Shown here piece by piece: positions 1-6,230 of a DNA stretch of 14,735 bases. The notes under the pieces are model-generated. The model did not search any database. It was given only the letters and a program-made list of their open reading frames with translations, and was not told where the DNA came from. The stretch lies in contig DDKG01000041.1 of assembly GCA_002339265.1 (NCBI GenBank), forward strand, positions 1 to 14,735, in the 5' to 3' direction. Both the position numbers and the translations under genes were made by a program. Origin of the DNA: Massilia sp. UBA2604. Its GTDB lineage: Bacteria > Pseudomonadota > Gammaproteobacteria > Burkholderiales > Burkholderiaceae_D. Every line of letters begins with the position of its first letter. The stretch's first letter is position 1.

Positions 1-363
1 CCGGTCAGCAATCCGGTGCGCGCGCTGGTGCCGGTGCCGATGGACGCCGGCGGCGGCATGGGCGTGTTCCCGCTGCACGACATCAGCGTCGGCGGCATCG
101 CCCTGCTCGACAACAAGCTCCAGCTGGGCGCCAGTGTCGGCCGCGTGATCGAAGGCTGCCGCATCGAGCTGCCCGAGATCGGTCCGATCGCGACCTCGCT
201 CGAAATCCGCAACTCGCTCGACCTCACGCTGCTGAACCAGAAGACCAGCCGCCGCCTGGGCTGCCAGTTCGTCGACATCTCGCGCGGCGGCCTGGCGGCG
301 GTGCAGCGCTACATCACCAAGCTCGAACGCGAGCGCAACGCGAAGCTGGCCGGCCTGGCCTGA
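1..363 (+). CDS. ycgR: C-terminal part of a PilZ-domain flagellar brake protein (YcgR-like), cut by the window edge
   Basis: The frame is open from base 1 and ends at TGA 361-363, so only about 120 C-terminal residues are present. They form most of a PilZ domain: an NPVR stretch, then the hallmark HDISVGG motif, and a helical tail ending in a Gln-Arg-Tyr-Ile segment rich in Arg and Glu. In the YcgR family, PilZ binds cyclic di-GMP through an RxxxR motif just upstream plus D/NxSxxG, and the protein then slows the flagellar motor. Here the RxxxR motif and the YcgR N-terminal domain would lie outside the window. The FliE and FliF genes at the other end fit a flagellar role. A different PilZ protein is possible, since the N-terminal half cannot be seen. 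Confidence 0.8.
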   Translation, partial: PVSNPVRALVPVPMDAGGGMGVFPLHDISVGGIALLDNKLQLGASVGRVIEGCRIELPEIGPIATSLEIRNSLDLTLLNQKTSRRLGCQFVDISRGGLAAVQRYITKLERERNAKLAGLA

Positions 364-387
364 CTCACCTGGCTCCGGCCTGGGCAA

Positions 388-1191
388 TCATACGGCTGGC
401 GCAGCATAGCGCGGCGCCGGCGCGGCATTGCCGAACAGCCCTGCCAGCTCGCGCCGCGCAGCGTCGAACGCGGTCCATTTCTCTCCCTCGTGCAGGCCCG
501 GAATGGTGACCTGCTCGCCCTGCGCCAGGCCCGCCAGCGCGGCGTCGACCAGGTCGTCCACGCTCATGATGACCGATGCCGGCAGGCGCTCCAGCGCATG
601 TCCCAGCGTGTCCCAGAAGCCGGTGGCGGTCACGCCCGGCAGCACCGCCTGCACGCGCAGGCCCTTTGGCCCGAACTCGTGCTGCAACGCCTGGGTAAAT
701 GCCAGCACATAGGATTTGCTGGCGCCGTACACCCCATTCATCATCTCGGTCGCGATGGCGACGATCGACGACACGTTGACGATCGTGCCGGCGCCGCGCG
801 CCGCCATGCCGGGCGCCACCGCATAACACAGGCGGGTCAGCGCGGTGACGTTCAGCGCGATCATCCGGTCCATCGCATCGGCGTCGTCGCCATGCAGCGG
901 CGCGACCGAGCCGATGCCGGCGCTGTTCACCAGCACCGCGACGTCGGCGCGCACGCGCAGCAGCGCCTCCACGCGGCGCAGCGCGTGCGGATCGACCAGG
1001 TCGGCGGCCAGCACCTCGACCCGGCGGTCGGTGGCGGCGCGCACCAGGCTGGCCACGCGTCCCAGGCGATCTTCGTCGCGTGCGACTAGCACCAGGTCAT
1101 ACCCCTGGCGCGCCAGGCGGTCGGCATACACGGCGCCCATGCCGGTCGATGCGCCGGTGATGACCACCGTTCCCTTGCTTGCTTGTGTCAT
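388..1191 (-). CDS. Short-chain dehydrogenase/reductase (SDR family)
   Basis: A 267-residue classical SDR, the usual length for the family. The Rossmann dinucleotide motif TGASTGMG is at residues 12-19, NSAG (variant of NNAG) at 89-92, the structural Asn at 114, and the catalytic triad Ser142, Tyr155 and Lys159 in YGASK, all with normal spacing. An ARDEDR segment after the second beta strand suggests NADP preference (inference). It should be a cytosolic NAD(P)H-dependent oxidoreductase. The substrate cannot be read from sequence, and the C-terminal 60 residues resemble SDRs of lipid or ketone reduction only loosely. The start has a good upstream AAGGGA ribosome site. The gene is divergent from the carboxymuconolactone decarboxylase-like gene across a 242-nt gap, and convergent with the PilZ gene. 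Confidence 0.9.
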   Translation of the reverse strand: MTQASKGTVVITGASTGMGAVYADRLARQGYDLVLVARDEDRLGRVASLVRAATDRRVEVLAADLVDPHALRRVEALLRVRADVAVLVNSAGIGSVAPLHGDDADAMDRMIALNVTALTRLCYAVAPGMAARGAGTIVNVSSIVAIATEMMNGVYGASKSYVLAFTQALQHEFGPKGLRVQAVLPGVTATGFWDTLGHALERLPASVIMSVDDLVDAALAGLAQGEQVTIPGLHEGEKWTAFDAARRELAGLFGNAAPAPRYAAPAV

Positions 1192-1221
1192 GGATGTCCC
1201 TTTCAGTTATCGACCGGGGCA

Positions 1222-1250
1222 AGTCTAGCGAGCCGGATTTAAACATGCAA
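1222..1250 (-). promoter_or_regulatory. Candidate sigma-70 promoter for the SDR gene
   Basis: Read on the minus strand, TTGCAT (1245-1250) and TAGACT (1222-1227) are separated by exactly 17 nt. The expected start of transcription is near 1215, giving a leader of roughly 25 nt before the SDR ATG at 1191. The -10 matches consensus at four of six bases and the -35 at three, so support is modest. The AT-rich part of this gap (1232-1268) probably also serves the divergent gene at 1434, for which TTTAAT at 1263-1268 could be a -10 box. Confidence 0.35.
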
Positions 1251-1433
1251 TACAGATACCTATTTAATCGGAGGGAGACCGGCATGCGGCATCGGCAGGG
1301 CCGCCAGAACGCCTATCCCTTATGGGAGAGCCGCGAAAAAAGCCGCGCCGCATGTCACAGCCGGACTTGCCCGTTCGTCTTGTCTGCAAGAAGGCCGCAC
1401 AGTGCGTCCTCGCCACCCTGAAAGGAATCCATC

Positions 1434-1892
1434 ATGTCCGCACGCCTGAACCTGTTCACCCTGGCCCCCGCCAACCTGAAAGCCATGGTCAACCTGTCGA
1501 TGACCAACCGCCAGAGCTCGATCGGCGAACACCTGTTCGAGCTGGTGCAGCTGCGCGTCTCGCAGGTCAATGGCTGCGGCGTCTGCATCGATATGCACTG
1601 GCGCGACCTGATCAAGCAGGGGGCCGATCCGCGCCACCTGAACTCCCTGGCCGCATGGCGCGAATCGCCGTTCTTCAGCGAGCGCGAACGCGCCGCCCTG
1701 GCCTGGGCCGACGCCGTCAACGCCCTGCCGCACCGCGACGATACCGACGCTGCGTGGCCGGCCCTGCGCGAGCATTTCAGCGAGACCGAGATCGTCGAAC
1801 TTGGCTATACTATCGCGGCGATTCGTGGTTGGAACGTCATCAACCTGAGTCTGCGCAACCAGATCCCGGTGCATCCCGCCCCGGGCATGTAA
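1434..1892 (+). CDS. AhpD-like carboxymuconolactone decarboxylase family protein
   Basis: A 152-residue all-helical protein of the CMD/AhpD family. The active-site motif CGVCIDMH gives Cys48, Cys51 and His55 (CxxCxxxH), with Glu36 upstream, as in AhpD-type members that use the cysteine pair in peroxide-linked thiol redox chemistry. The following AAWRESPFFSERERAALAWA region is typical of the large group of AhpD-fold carboxymuconolactone decarboxylase-like proteins. These are usually annotated as alkylhydroperoxidases, but their true substrates are mostly unknown. AAAGGA (1421-1426) precedes the ATG by 7 nt. The HD/LuxR gene follows after 10 nt, so the two are probably cotranscribed, which suggests that the regulator acts in the same response. 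Confidence 0.92.
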   Translation: MSARLNLFTLAPANLKAMVNLSMTNRQSSIGEHLFELVQLRVSQVNGCGVCIDMHWRDLIKQGADPRHLNSLAAWRESPFFSERERAALAWADAVNALPHRDDTDAAWPALREHFSETEIVELGYTIAAIRGWNVINLSLRNQIPVHPAPGM

Positions 1893-1902
1893 TCGACGAT
1901 CG

Positions 1903-3441
1903 ATGGACACGGCCGCGCGCGAACCTTCTCCCTCCCTGACGCTTCCCGCGGCCGCCCTGCACGGCCACGATACCGCGACCCTGTCCCAGGCGATGGGGCT
2001 GCTCGCCATCGTGGGCGACCTGAGCATGGGCCAGCCGATCGACGGCTCGGAGCGCGCCGCGCGCCTGGCCGCGCTCGTGGCCGCGGCGGCCGGCGCCGAC
2101 GCCGCGGCGTGCGAGCACGCGCGCATGGTGGCGCTGCTGCGCTGGTCGGGCTGCACCGCCAACGCGGCCGGCTTCGCCACGATGCTGGGCGACGACGTCG
2201 GCGCGCGCCATGCGCTGGTGAGCCGCACCCTGAACGCCCAACAGTCGGCGCGCCTGCGCGACACCACCGAGCTGGCCGAAATCCACTGCGAAGTCGCGGG
2301 CGACATCGCCGCCATGATGGGCTTGCCGGCCGCGGTCGAAAGCGGCTTGCGCCATGTGTGGGAACACTACGACGGCAGCGGCCTTCCCCTCCACCTGCGC
2401 GGCGACGAAGTGCCAAACGTGGTGTACCACGCGGCGCTGGGCGGCGACCTCGAGATCCTGGCGCGCGTGCACGGCGTCGACCGCGCGCTGGAGATGATCG
2501 CGCAGCTGGGCGACGTCAAGTATCCGACGCGCCTGGTGGCGCTGGTGGCGCCACATGCGCGCGCCTGGCTCGACGAACTGGAGGCCGAGGAAGCGCGATC
2601 GTCGCAGCCGGATTTTCTTCCGGTATCGGTGCCGCTCACGCTGGTGGCCGACATGATCGAACTGAAGCTGCCGTGGCTGGCCGGCTATTCGCGCCGCGTC
2701 GCGCTGCTGGCGCAGGAGGCGGCGCAGCTGGTGGGGCTGCCGGAAGCGCAGCAGCGCGCGGTGGCACGCGCCGCCCTGCTGCACGGGATCGGGCGCGCCG
2801 CGGTGACCAACACCGTGTGGGAGCGCAATGGCAAACTGAGCGCCGCCGATTGGGAAGCGGTGCGCCTGGTGCCCTACTGGACCGCGCGCGCCGGCAGCCG
2901 CATCGACGGCCTGGGGCCGGACGCGCAGCTGGCCTCGCACGTCTACGAACGGCTCGACGGCAGCGGCTATTTTCGCAGCCTGGACGCGAGCGCCCTTGGC
3001 GCGCCGCAGCGCCTGCTGGGCGTGAGCGCCGCTTGGGCTGCCCTGCGTTCGCCGCGGCCGTGGCGCGCCGCCCACGAGCCGGCGGCGGCCCAGGCCCTGC
3101 TCGAAGCCCAGGTGACGGGGGGCCGCTTCGACCGCGCCACGGTCGACGCCGTCCTGGCCGCGGCGGCGGGCGTTCGCGCCGCGCCGGGCAACCGTTCGAA
3201 TGCCGCGGGCAGTGCCAACGGAAGCGCCGGTGCCGGAGCGGCGGCGCGCGCCACGCTGTCGGCGCGCGAAGCCGAGGTCTTGCAGCGCATCAGTCTCGGG
3301 GAGAGCAACAAGGAGGCCGCGCGCGCCATGCGCATCAGCCCCAGCACCGTCCGCACCCACGTCGAGAGCATCTTCCGCAAGCTCGATTGCTCGACCCGCG
3401 CCGCCGCCACCCTCAAGGCGCTGACCCTCGGCCTGATCTAG
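1903..3441 (+). CDS. LuxR-type regulator with two degenerate HD/HD-GYP-like halves
   Basis: 512 residues. The C-terminus (about 448-512) is a LuxR/GerE helix-turn-helix: LSAREAEVLQRISLGESNKE followed by a recognition helix with STVRTHVESIFRKL. In front lie two halves that each look like worn HD-GYP domains. In the first (about 70-180) there is GCTANA where an HD motif would be, and HYDGSGLP (155-162) resembling GYP. In the second (about 240-420) LLHGIGR (292-298) stands where families have LLHDIGK, and LDGSGYFR (351-358) matches the DGxGYP region. The metal-binding Asp of the HD pair is Gly295, so phosphodiesterase activity is doubtful. This layout belongs to a known group of HD-domain LuxR proteins. 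An Ala/Gly/Asn-rich linker (421-450) joins the parts. No clear ribosome site precedes the ATG, so translation may be coupled to the upstream gene. Confidence 0.85.
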   Translation: MDTAAREPSPSLTLPAAALHGHDTATLSQAMGLLAIVGDLSMGQPIDGSERAARLAALVAAAAGADAAACEHARMVALLRWSGCTANAAGFATMLGDDVGARHALVSRTLNAQQSARLRDTTELAEIHCEVAGDIAAMMGLPAAVESGLRHVWEHYDGSGLPLHLRGDEVPNVVYHAALGGDLEILARVHGVDRALEMIAQLGDVKYPTRLVALVAPHARAWLDELEAEEARSSQPDFLPVSVPLTLVADMIELKLPWLAGYSRRVALLAQEAAQLVGLPEAQQRAVARAALLHGIGRAAVTNTVWERNGKLSAADWEAVRLVPYWTARAGSRIDGLGPDAQLASHVYERLDGSGYFRSLDASALGAPQRLLGVSAAWAALRSPRPWRAAHEPAAAQALLEAQVTGGRFDRATVDAVLAAAAGVRAAPGNRSNAAGSANGSAGAGAAARATLSAREAEVLQRISLGESNKEAARAMRISPSTVRTHVESIFRKLDCSTRAAATLKALTLGLI

Positions 3442-3789
3442 CAGCTTGTCCAGGACGATCGGCTCGAGCGGGCCGCGGAACATATAGCCGCGCAGCGGCA
3501 CGTTGACGATCCAGCCGCCGGCATCGGGCGCCACCGCACCCAGCGCCTTGCGCAGGTTCGAGACGTGCACGCGCACGTTCGATTCTTCGACCACCAGGCC
3601 CGGCCACACCAGGCGCAGCAGTTCATCCTTGCCCACCACCTCGCCGGCGCGCCGCACCAGGCACACCAGCAGGTCGAAGGCGCGCGAGCCCAGCGCCACT
3701 TCGCGCCCGCCGGCTTCGAGCCGGCGCCGGCGCGGGAACAGCACGCATGGTCCGATGCGCCATCCTGTCTTCACTTCGTTCTCCTGCAT
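3442..3789 (-). pseudogene. OmpR-type winged-helix regulator fragment, apparently truncated at its 3' end
   Basis: From ATG 3789 the minus-strand frame encodes a complete OmpR/CadC-type winged helix: GSRAFDLLVCLVRRAGEVV, then KDELLRLVWPG, ESNVRVHVSNLRKALG and the wing ending in GYMF. Residues after GPLEPIVLDKLL no longer look like protein. The frame stays open to 1840, wholly antisense to the HD/LuxR gene, where its composition is that of a shadow. In many relatives this domain heads a longer regulator with an ATPase, TPR or periplasmic part, and none is seen here. A TAG at 3438-3440 lies in another frame. A GTG (3819) or an ATG (3821, other frame) upstream gives no better start, and no ribosome site is evident. 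It may be a 5' remnant, or a short stand-alone DNA-binding protein that ends inside the neighbour. Confidence 0.5.
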
Positions 3790-3828
3790 GGCGCGGCGTG
3801 GCCGCGCCGTGCGTCTCACATCACGATG

Positions 3829-4389
3829 TCACGCCGCGGTATCGATCGAGCGCGCCATCGCGCCCAGCACCGCCGCGGCGTCGTACTGGGCCGCATGGCG
3901 CCGGTGCAGCGCGCCGATGGCGGTGGGGTCCATGGCGCCGCGCCCTTCGAGCTGGCGGCGAAAATCCGCATCGCGGAACGGGTCGCGCACGCTGTCGCCG
4001 AATTCCTCCAGTCCCAGGCGGCCATCGCCGTCGATGTCGAGCATCGAATGCAGCTTGGTGGCGCGCTCCATCTGTTCGTCGCCGCCAAGCCCGATCGCCA
4101 GTTCGTCGACGCCGATGATGCCGTCGCCATCGGTGTCGATCGACTTCGCCACCTCCTGCTTGTACAGCGTGGTGTACGAGCCCTGGGTCATCGTCATTCC
4201 CTGGCTGGCGAAACGCGCGATGGCGCCGGCGTGGCGCGCCGCATTCTCTTCGAAACGGCGCTTGTCGTCGGCCGAGTCGGCGCGCGCCTGGGCGAAGTCG
4301 AACCCAGGCCGGCCGGCGCCAGGCCGGGCGCCGCCGATGCGCGATGCGGCCAGCGATGGCGATTGCAGATGCGAGGCAGTGATTTGCAT
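3829..4389 (-). CDS. EF-hand calcium-binding protein, otherwise uncharacterised
   Basis: 186 residues with two canonical EF-hand loops: DTDGDGIIGVDE at 85-96 and DIDGDGRLGLEE at 118-129. Both carry acidic residues at loop positions 1, 3, 5 and 12, and Gly at 6, so calcium binding is likely. The region before them (about 30-75) is helical and charged. No Sec signal peptide or membrane segment is visible, so the protein looks cytoplasmic unless exported another way. The start is preceded by a weak GGAAC. The gene is divergent from the MocR regulator, across a gap with operator-like repeats, and may be its target. The winged-helix fragment follows about 40 nt downstream on the same strand. Function is not recognisable beyond calcium binding. 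Confidence 0.85.
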   Translation of the reverse strand: MQITASHLQSPSLAASRIGGARPGAGRPGFDFAQARADSADDKRRFEENAARHAGAIARFASQGMTMTQGSYTTLYKQEVAKSIDTDGDGIIGVDELAIGLGGDEQMERATKLHSMLDIDGDGRLGLEEFGDSVRDPFRDADFRRQLEGRGAMDPTAIGALHRRHAAQYDAAAVLGAMARSIDTAA

Positions 4390-4541
4390 GGCTGTTCCAT
4401 CATGGATGAGGGATGGTTATCGTGGCGCCGAATGCTCCCTGGATAAAGAGCCAAGATTGGACGGAGTGGCCGGTCCATCGCCTGAACCCGCAAAGTCGCA
4501 TCGCGCGCTACCGGCGCCCTGGACCAAGATCCTCCTTTAGC

Positions 4542-4568
4542 ACTGGGCCAAACCGATCTTGGCCCAGT
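4542..4568. promoter_or_regulatory. Perfect 10-bp inverted repeat, likely MocR operator
   Basis: ACTGGGCCAA (4542-4551) and TTGGCCCAGT (4559-4568) are perfect reverse complements separated by 7 nt. Related CCAAGAT/ATCTTGG copies occur at 4451-4457, 4524-4530 and 4556-4562, and CCAAG again at 4591-4595. MocR/PdxR regulators commonly bind repeated short sites in the space between their own gene and a divergent target, which is the position here. Binding by the adjacent regulator is inferred. Confidence 0.55.
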
Positions 4569-4595
4569 CCGCGCTTTCGTAACAACCGGTCCAAG

Positions 4596-4620
4596 TGCAT
4601 AATTAACCACAAAGGAGAAA
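4596..4620 (+). promoter_or_regulatory. Candidate extended -10 and ribosome site for the MocR gene
   Basis: TGCATAAT (4596-4603) resembles an extended -10 element (TGn followed by a TATAAT-like hexamer). The best -35 at 17-nt spacing is only TTTCGT (4575-4580). AAAGGAGAAA (4611-4620) is a strong ribosome site 8-11 nt before the ATG at 4629. The operator palindrome lies just upstream of this promoter. Confidence 0.4.
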
Positions 4621-4628
4621 CGAAGCAC

Positions 4629-6065
4629 ATGCAAGACCTGTCCGTCAGCGACTACCTGAAATTCGACACCAGCAGCCCGGTCCCGCTGTACCGCCAGATC
4701 CATGCGCGCGTGCGCGAGGCGGTCGACACCGGCGTGCTCAAGGCGGGCGACCGCATCCCCGCCACCCGCGTGCTGGCCGAGGAGCTCGGGCTGGCGCGCG
4801 GCACGGTGGCCGCCGCCTATGCGCAGCTGGCGGCCGAGGGCTACCTGGAGGTGCGCGGCGCGGCCGGCTCGGTGATCGCCCAGCGTACATCCGGTGACAC
4901 CCCGCCGGCGCGCCCCAAGGTGGCGCCGCGCGCGCGCCCGCTGCCGCTGGACGTCGGCGGCGCCGTCACCCCGCTGCCGTTCCAGATGGGATTGCCGGCG
5001 CTGGACGCCTTTCCGCGCAAGGTGTGGGCGCGCATGGCGGCGCGCACCGCGCGTTCGCTACAGACGCGCCACCTGCTGAAGGAGTCGAGCTTCGGCGCGC
5101 CCGCCCTGCGCACCGCCATCGCCAGCTACCTCAAGCTCGCGCGCGGGATCGACTGCACGCCCTGCCAGGTATTCGTCAGCCCCGGCTACCGCGAGGTCCT
5201 GGGCCTGGTCGCGCACGCCCTGCTCACGCCGGGCGACATGGTGTGGACCGAGGAGCCGGGCTTTCCCCCCACGCGCCACCTGCTGGCGGGCCTGGGCTAC
5301 GTGCCGCGGCCGGCCCCGGTCGACGAGCATGGCCTGGACGTGGCGCGCGCCGCGCTGCTGGCGCCGGGGGCGCGCATGGCGGTGGTCACCCCGGGCCACC
5401 AGTGCCCGCTCACGATCAGCATGCCGCAGGCGCGGCGCCAGGCCTTGCTCGACTGGGCCGGCGCCCACGACGCCTGGATCGTCGAGGACGACTACGACGG
5501 CGAGTTTCGCCACAGCGGGCGGCCGCTGCCGGCCCTGGCCAGCATGGACCGCGCCGGCCGCGTGATCTATAGCGGCAGCTTCAGCAAGGTGATGTTCCCG
5601 GGGCTGCGCCAGTCCTACGTGGTGGTGCCGCCCGAGCTGGTCGAACGCTTCGAGGACGCCGCCAGCCTGCTGGGCAACGGCTGCCCGGCGCTCACCCAGG
5701 CCATCCTGTGCGAGTTCATGCAGGACGGCCACTTCGTGCGCCACGTCCAGGCCATGCGCCGCCTGTACGCCGAGCGCCGCGACGTCACGGCGCGCGCGCT
5801 GGCCCCGGCTTTCGGTGCGCGCGCCACGATCCTGCCCCAGGCTGGCGGCCTGCACCTGGTGGCCGAGGTCGCGCCCGGCGCCGACCGCCTGCTCGCCGCG
5901 CGCCTGCGCGAACATGGCCTGGCGCCGCTGGCGCTGGCCGAATTCCACGCCGGCACGCCCACGCGCAGCGCGCTCCTGATGAACTTCACGAATGTCTCCA
6001 GCAGTGCCCAGGCCGAAGAACTGGCGCGGCGGGTGGCGCAAGCCTTGGCCCGGTCCATGCCGTAA
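4629..6065 (+). CDS. MocR-family (PdxR-like) transcriptional regulator with aminotransferase-like domain
   Basis: 478 residues in the usual MocR layout. A GntR winged helix occupies about 15-85 (VPLYRQIHARVREAV, then GDRIPATRVLAEELG and ARGTVAAAYAQLAAEGYL). A Pro-rich linker is followed by a class-I aminotransferase fold (about 115-478). Lys320 in YSGSFSKVMFPGLR is the pyridoxal phosphate Lys; IVEDDYDGEFR (284-294) and SPGYREVL (184-191) are other cofactor-pocket motifs. MocR proteins sense pyridoxal phosphate alone or with an amino compound, and activate divergent genes such as pdxST, gabTD or transporters. None of these is adjacent, so the effector and target are unknown and the PdxR label is only by type. 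The start at 4629 is set by the ribosome site and the domain start; an in-frame upstream ATG at 4413 would add non-domain residues across the operator. Confidence 0.9.
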   Translation: MQDLSVSDYLKFDTSSPVPLYRQIHARVREAVDTGVLKAGDRIPATRVLAEELGLARGTVAAAYAQLAAEGYLEVRGAAGSVIAQRTSGDTPPARPKVAPRARPLPLDVGGAVTPLPFQMGLPALDAFPRKVWARMAARTARSLQTRHLLKESSFGAPALRTAIASYLKLARGIDCTPCQVFVSPGYREVLGLVAHALLTPGDMVWTEEPGFPPTRHLLAGLGYVPRPAPVDEHGLDVARAALLAPGARMAVVTPGHQCPLTISMPQARRQALLDWAGAHDAWIVEDDYDGEFRHSGRPLPALASMDRAGRVIYSGSFSKVMFPGLRQSYVVVPPELVERFEDAASLLGNGCPALTQAILCEFMQDGHFVRHVQAMRRLYAERRDVTARALAPAFGARATILPQAGGLHLVAEVAPGADRLLAARLREHGLAPLALAEFHAGTPTRSALLMNFTNVSSSAQAEELARRVAQALARSMP

Positions 6066-6146
6066 TGGAGAGCACAGCCGGCACATCCGCGCGGCGCGCG
6101 AGGGTAACGTAGCGGCCCCGGACTGGCGTCTACCCTAAGCCGTATT

Positions 6147-6161
6147 GCGGCGGTGGGCCGC
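6147..6161. other. Small GC hairpin in the gap before the oxidase operon
   Basis: GCGGC and GCCGC flank a GGTGG loop, followed by TATTTCG. It could be a weak terminator for the MocR gene or part of the oxidase leader. The whole gap 6066-6230 (165 nt) shows no FNR-type TTGAT-N4-ATCAA box and no clear sigma-70 promoter that I can find by eye. Confidence 0.2.
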
Positions 6162-6230
6162 TATTTCGTATCTTTGGGGCATCTTTTACCGGCCCGCACC
6201 TGGGCCGACTTTCCTACGCCCGGACCCGCC

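Noticed and set aside
1284..1421. 45-codon open frame with a GGAGGG ahead of it, ending at the ribosome site of the AhpD-like gene
   Set aside because: The codon choice lacks the strong GC bias at third positions seen in neighbours and the peptide resembles nothing; it is probably chance, though a leader peptide cannot be excluded.
4413..4628. Longer MocR start at ATG 4413
   Set aside because: It would translate through the operator palindrome; ATG 4629 has a strong ribosome site and the family-like N-terminus.
5058..6086. Long antisense frame across the MocR gene, 342 codons
   Set aside because: GC-rich shadow of a well-supported gene; its Gln/His/Arg/Ala-rich product has no domain features.
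6066..6230. FNR/Anr box expected upstream of a cbb3 operon
   Set aside because: No TTGAT-N4-ATCAA or near match was found by eye.
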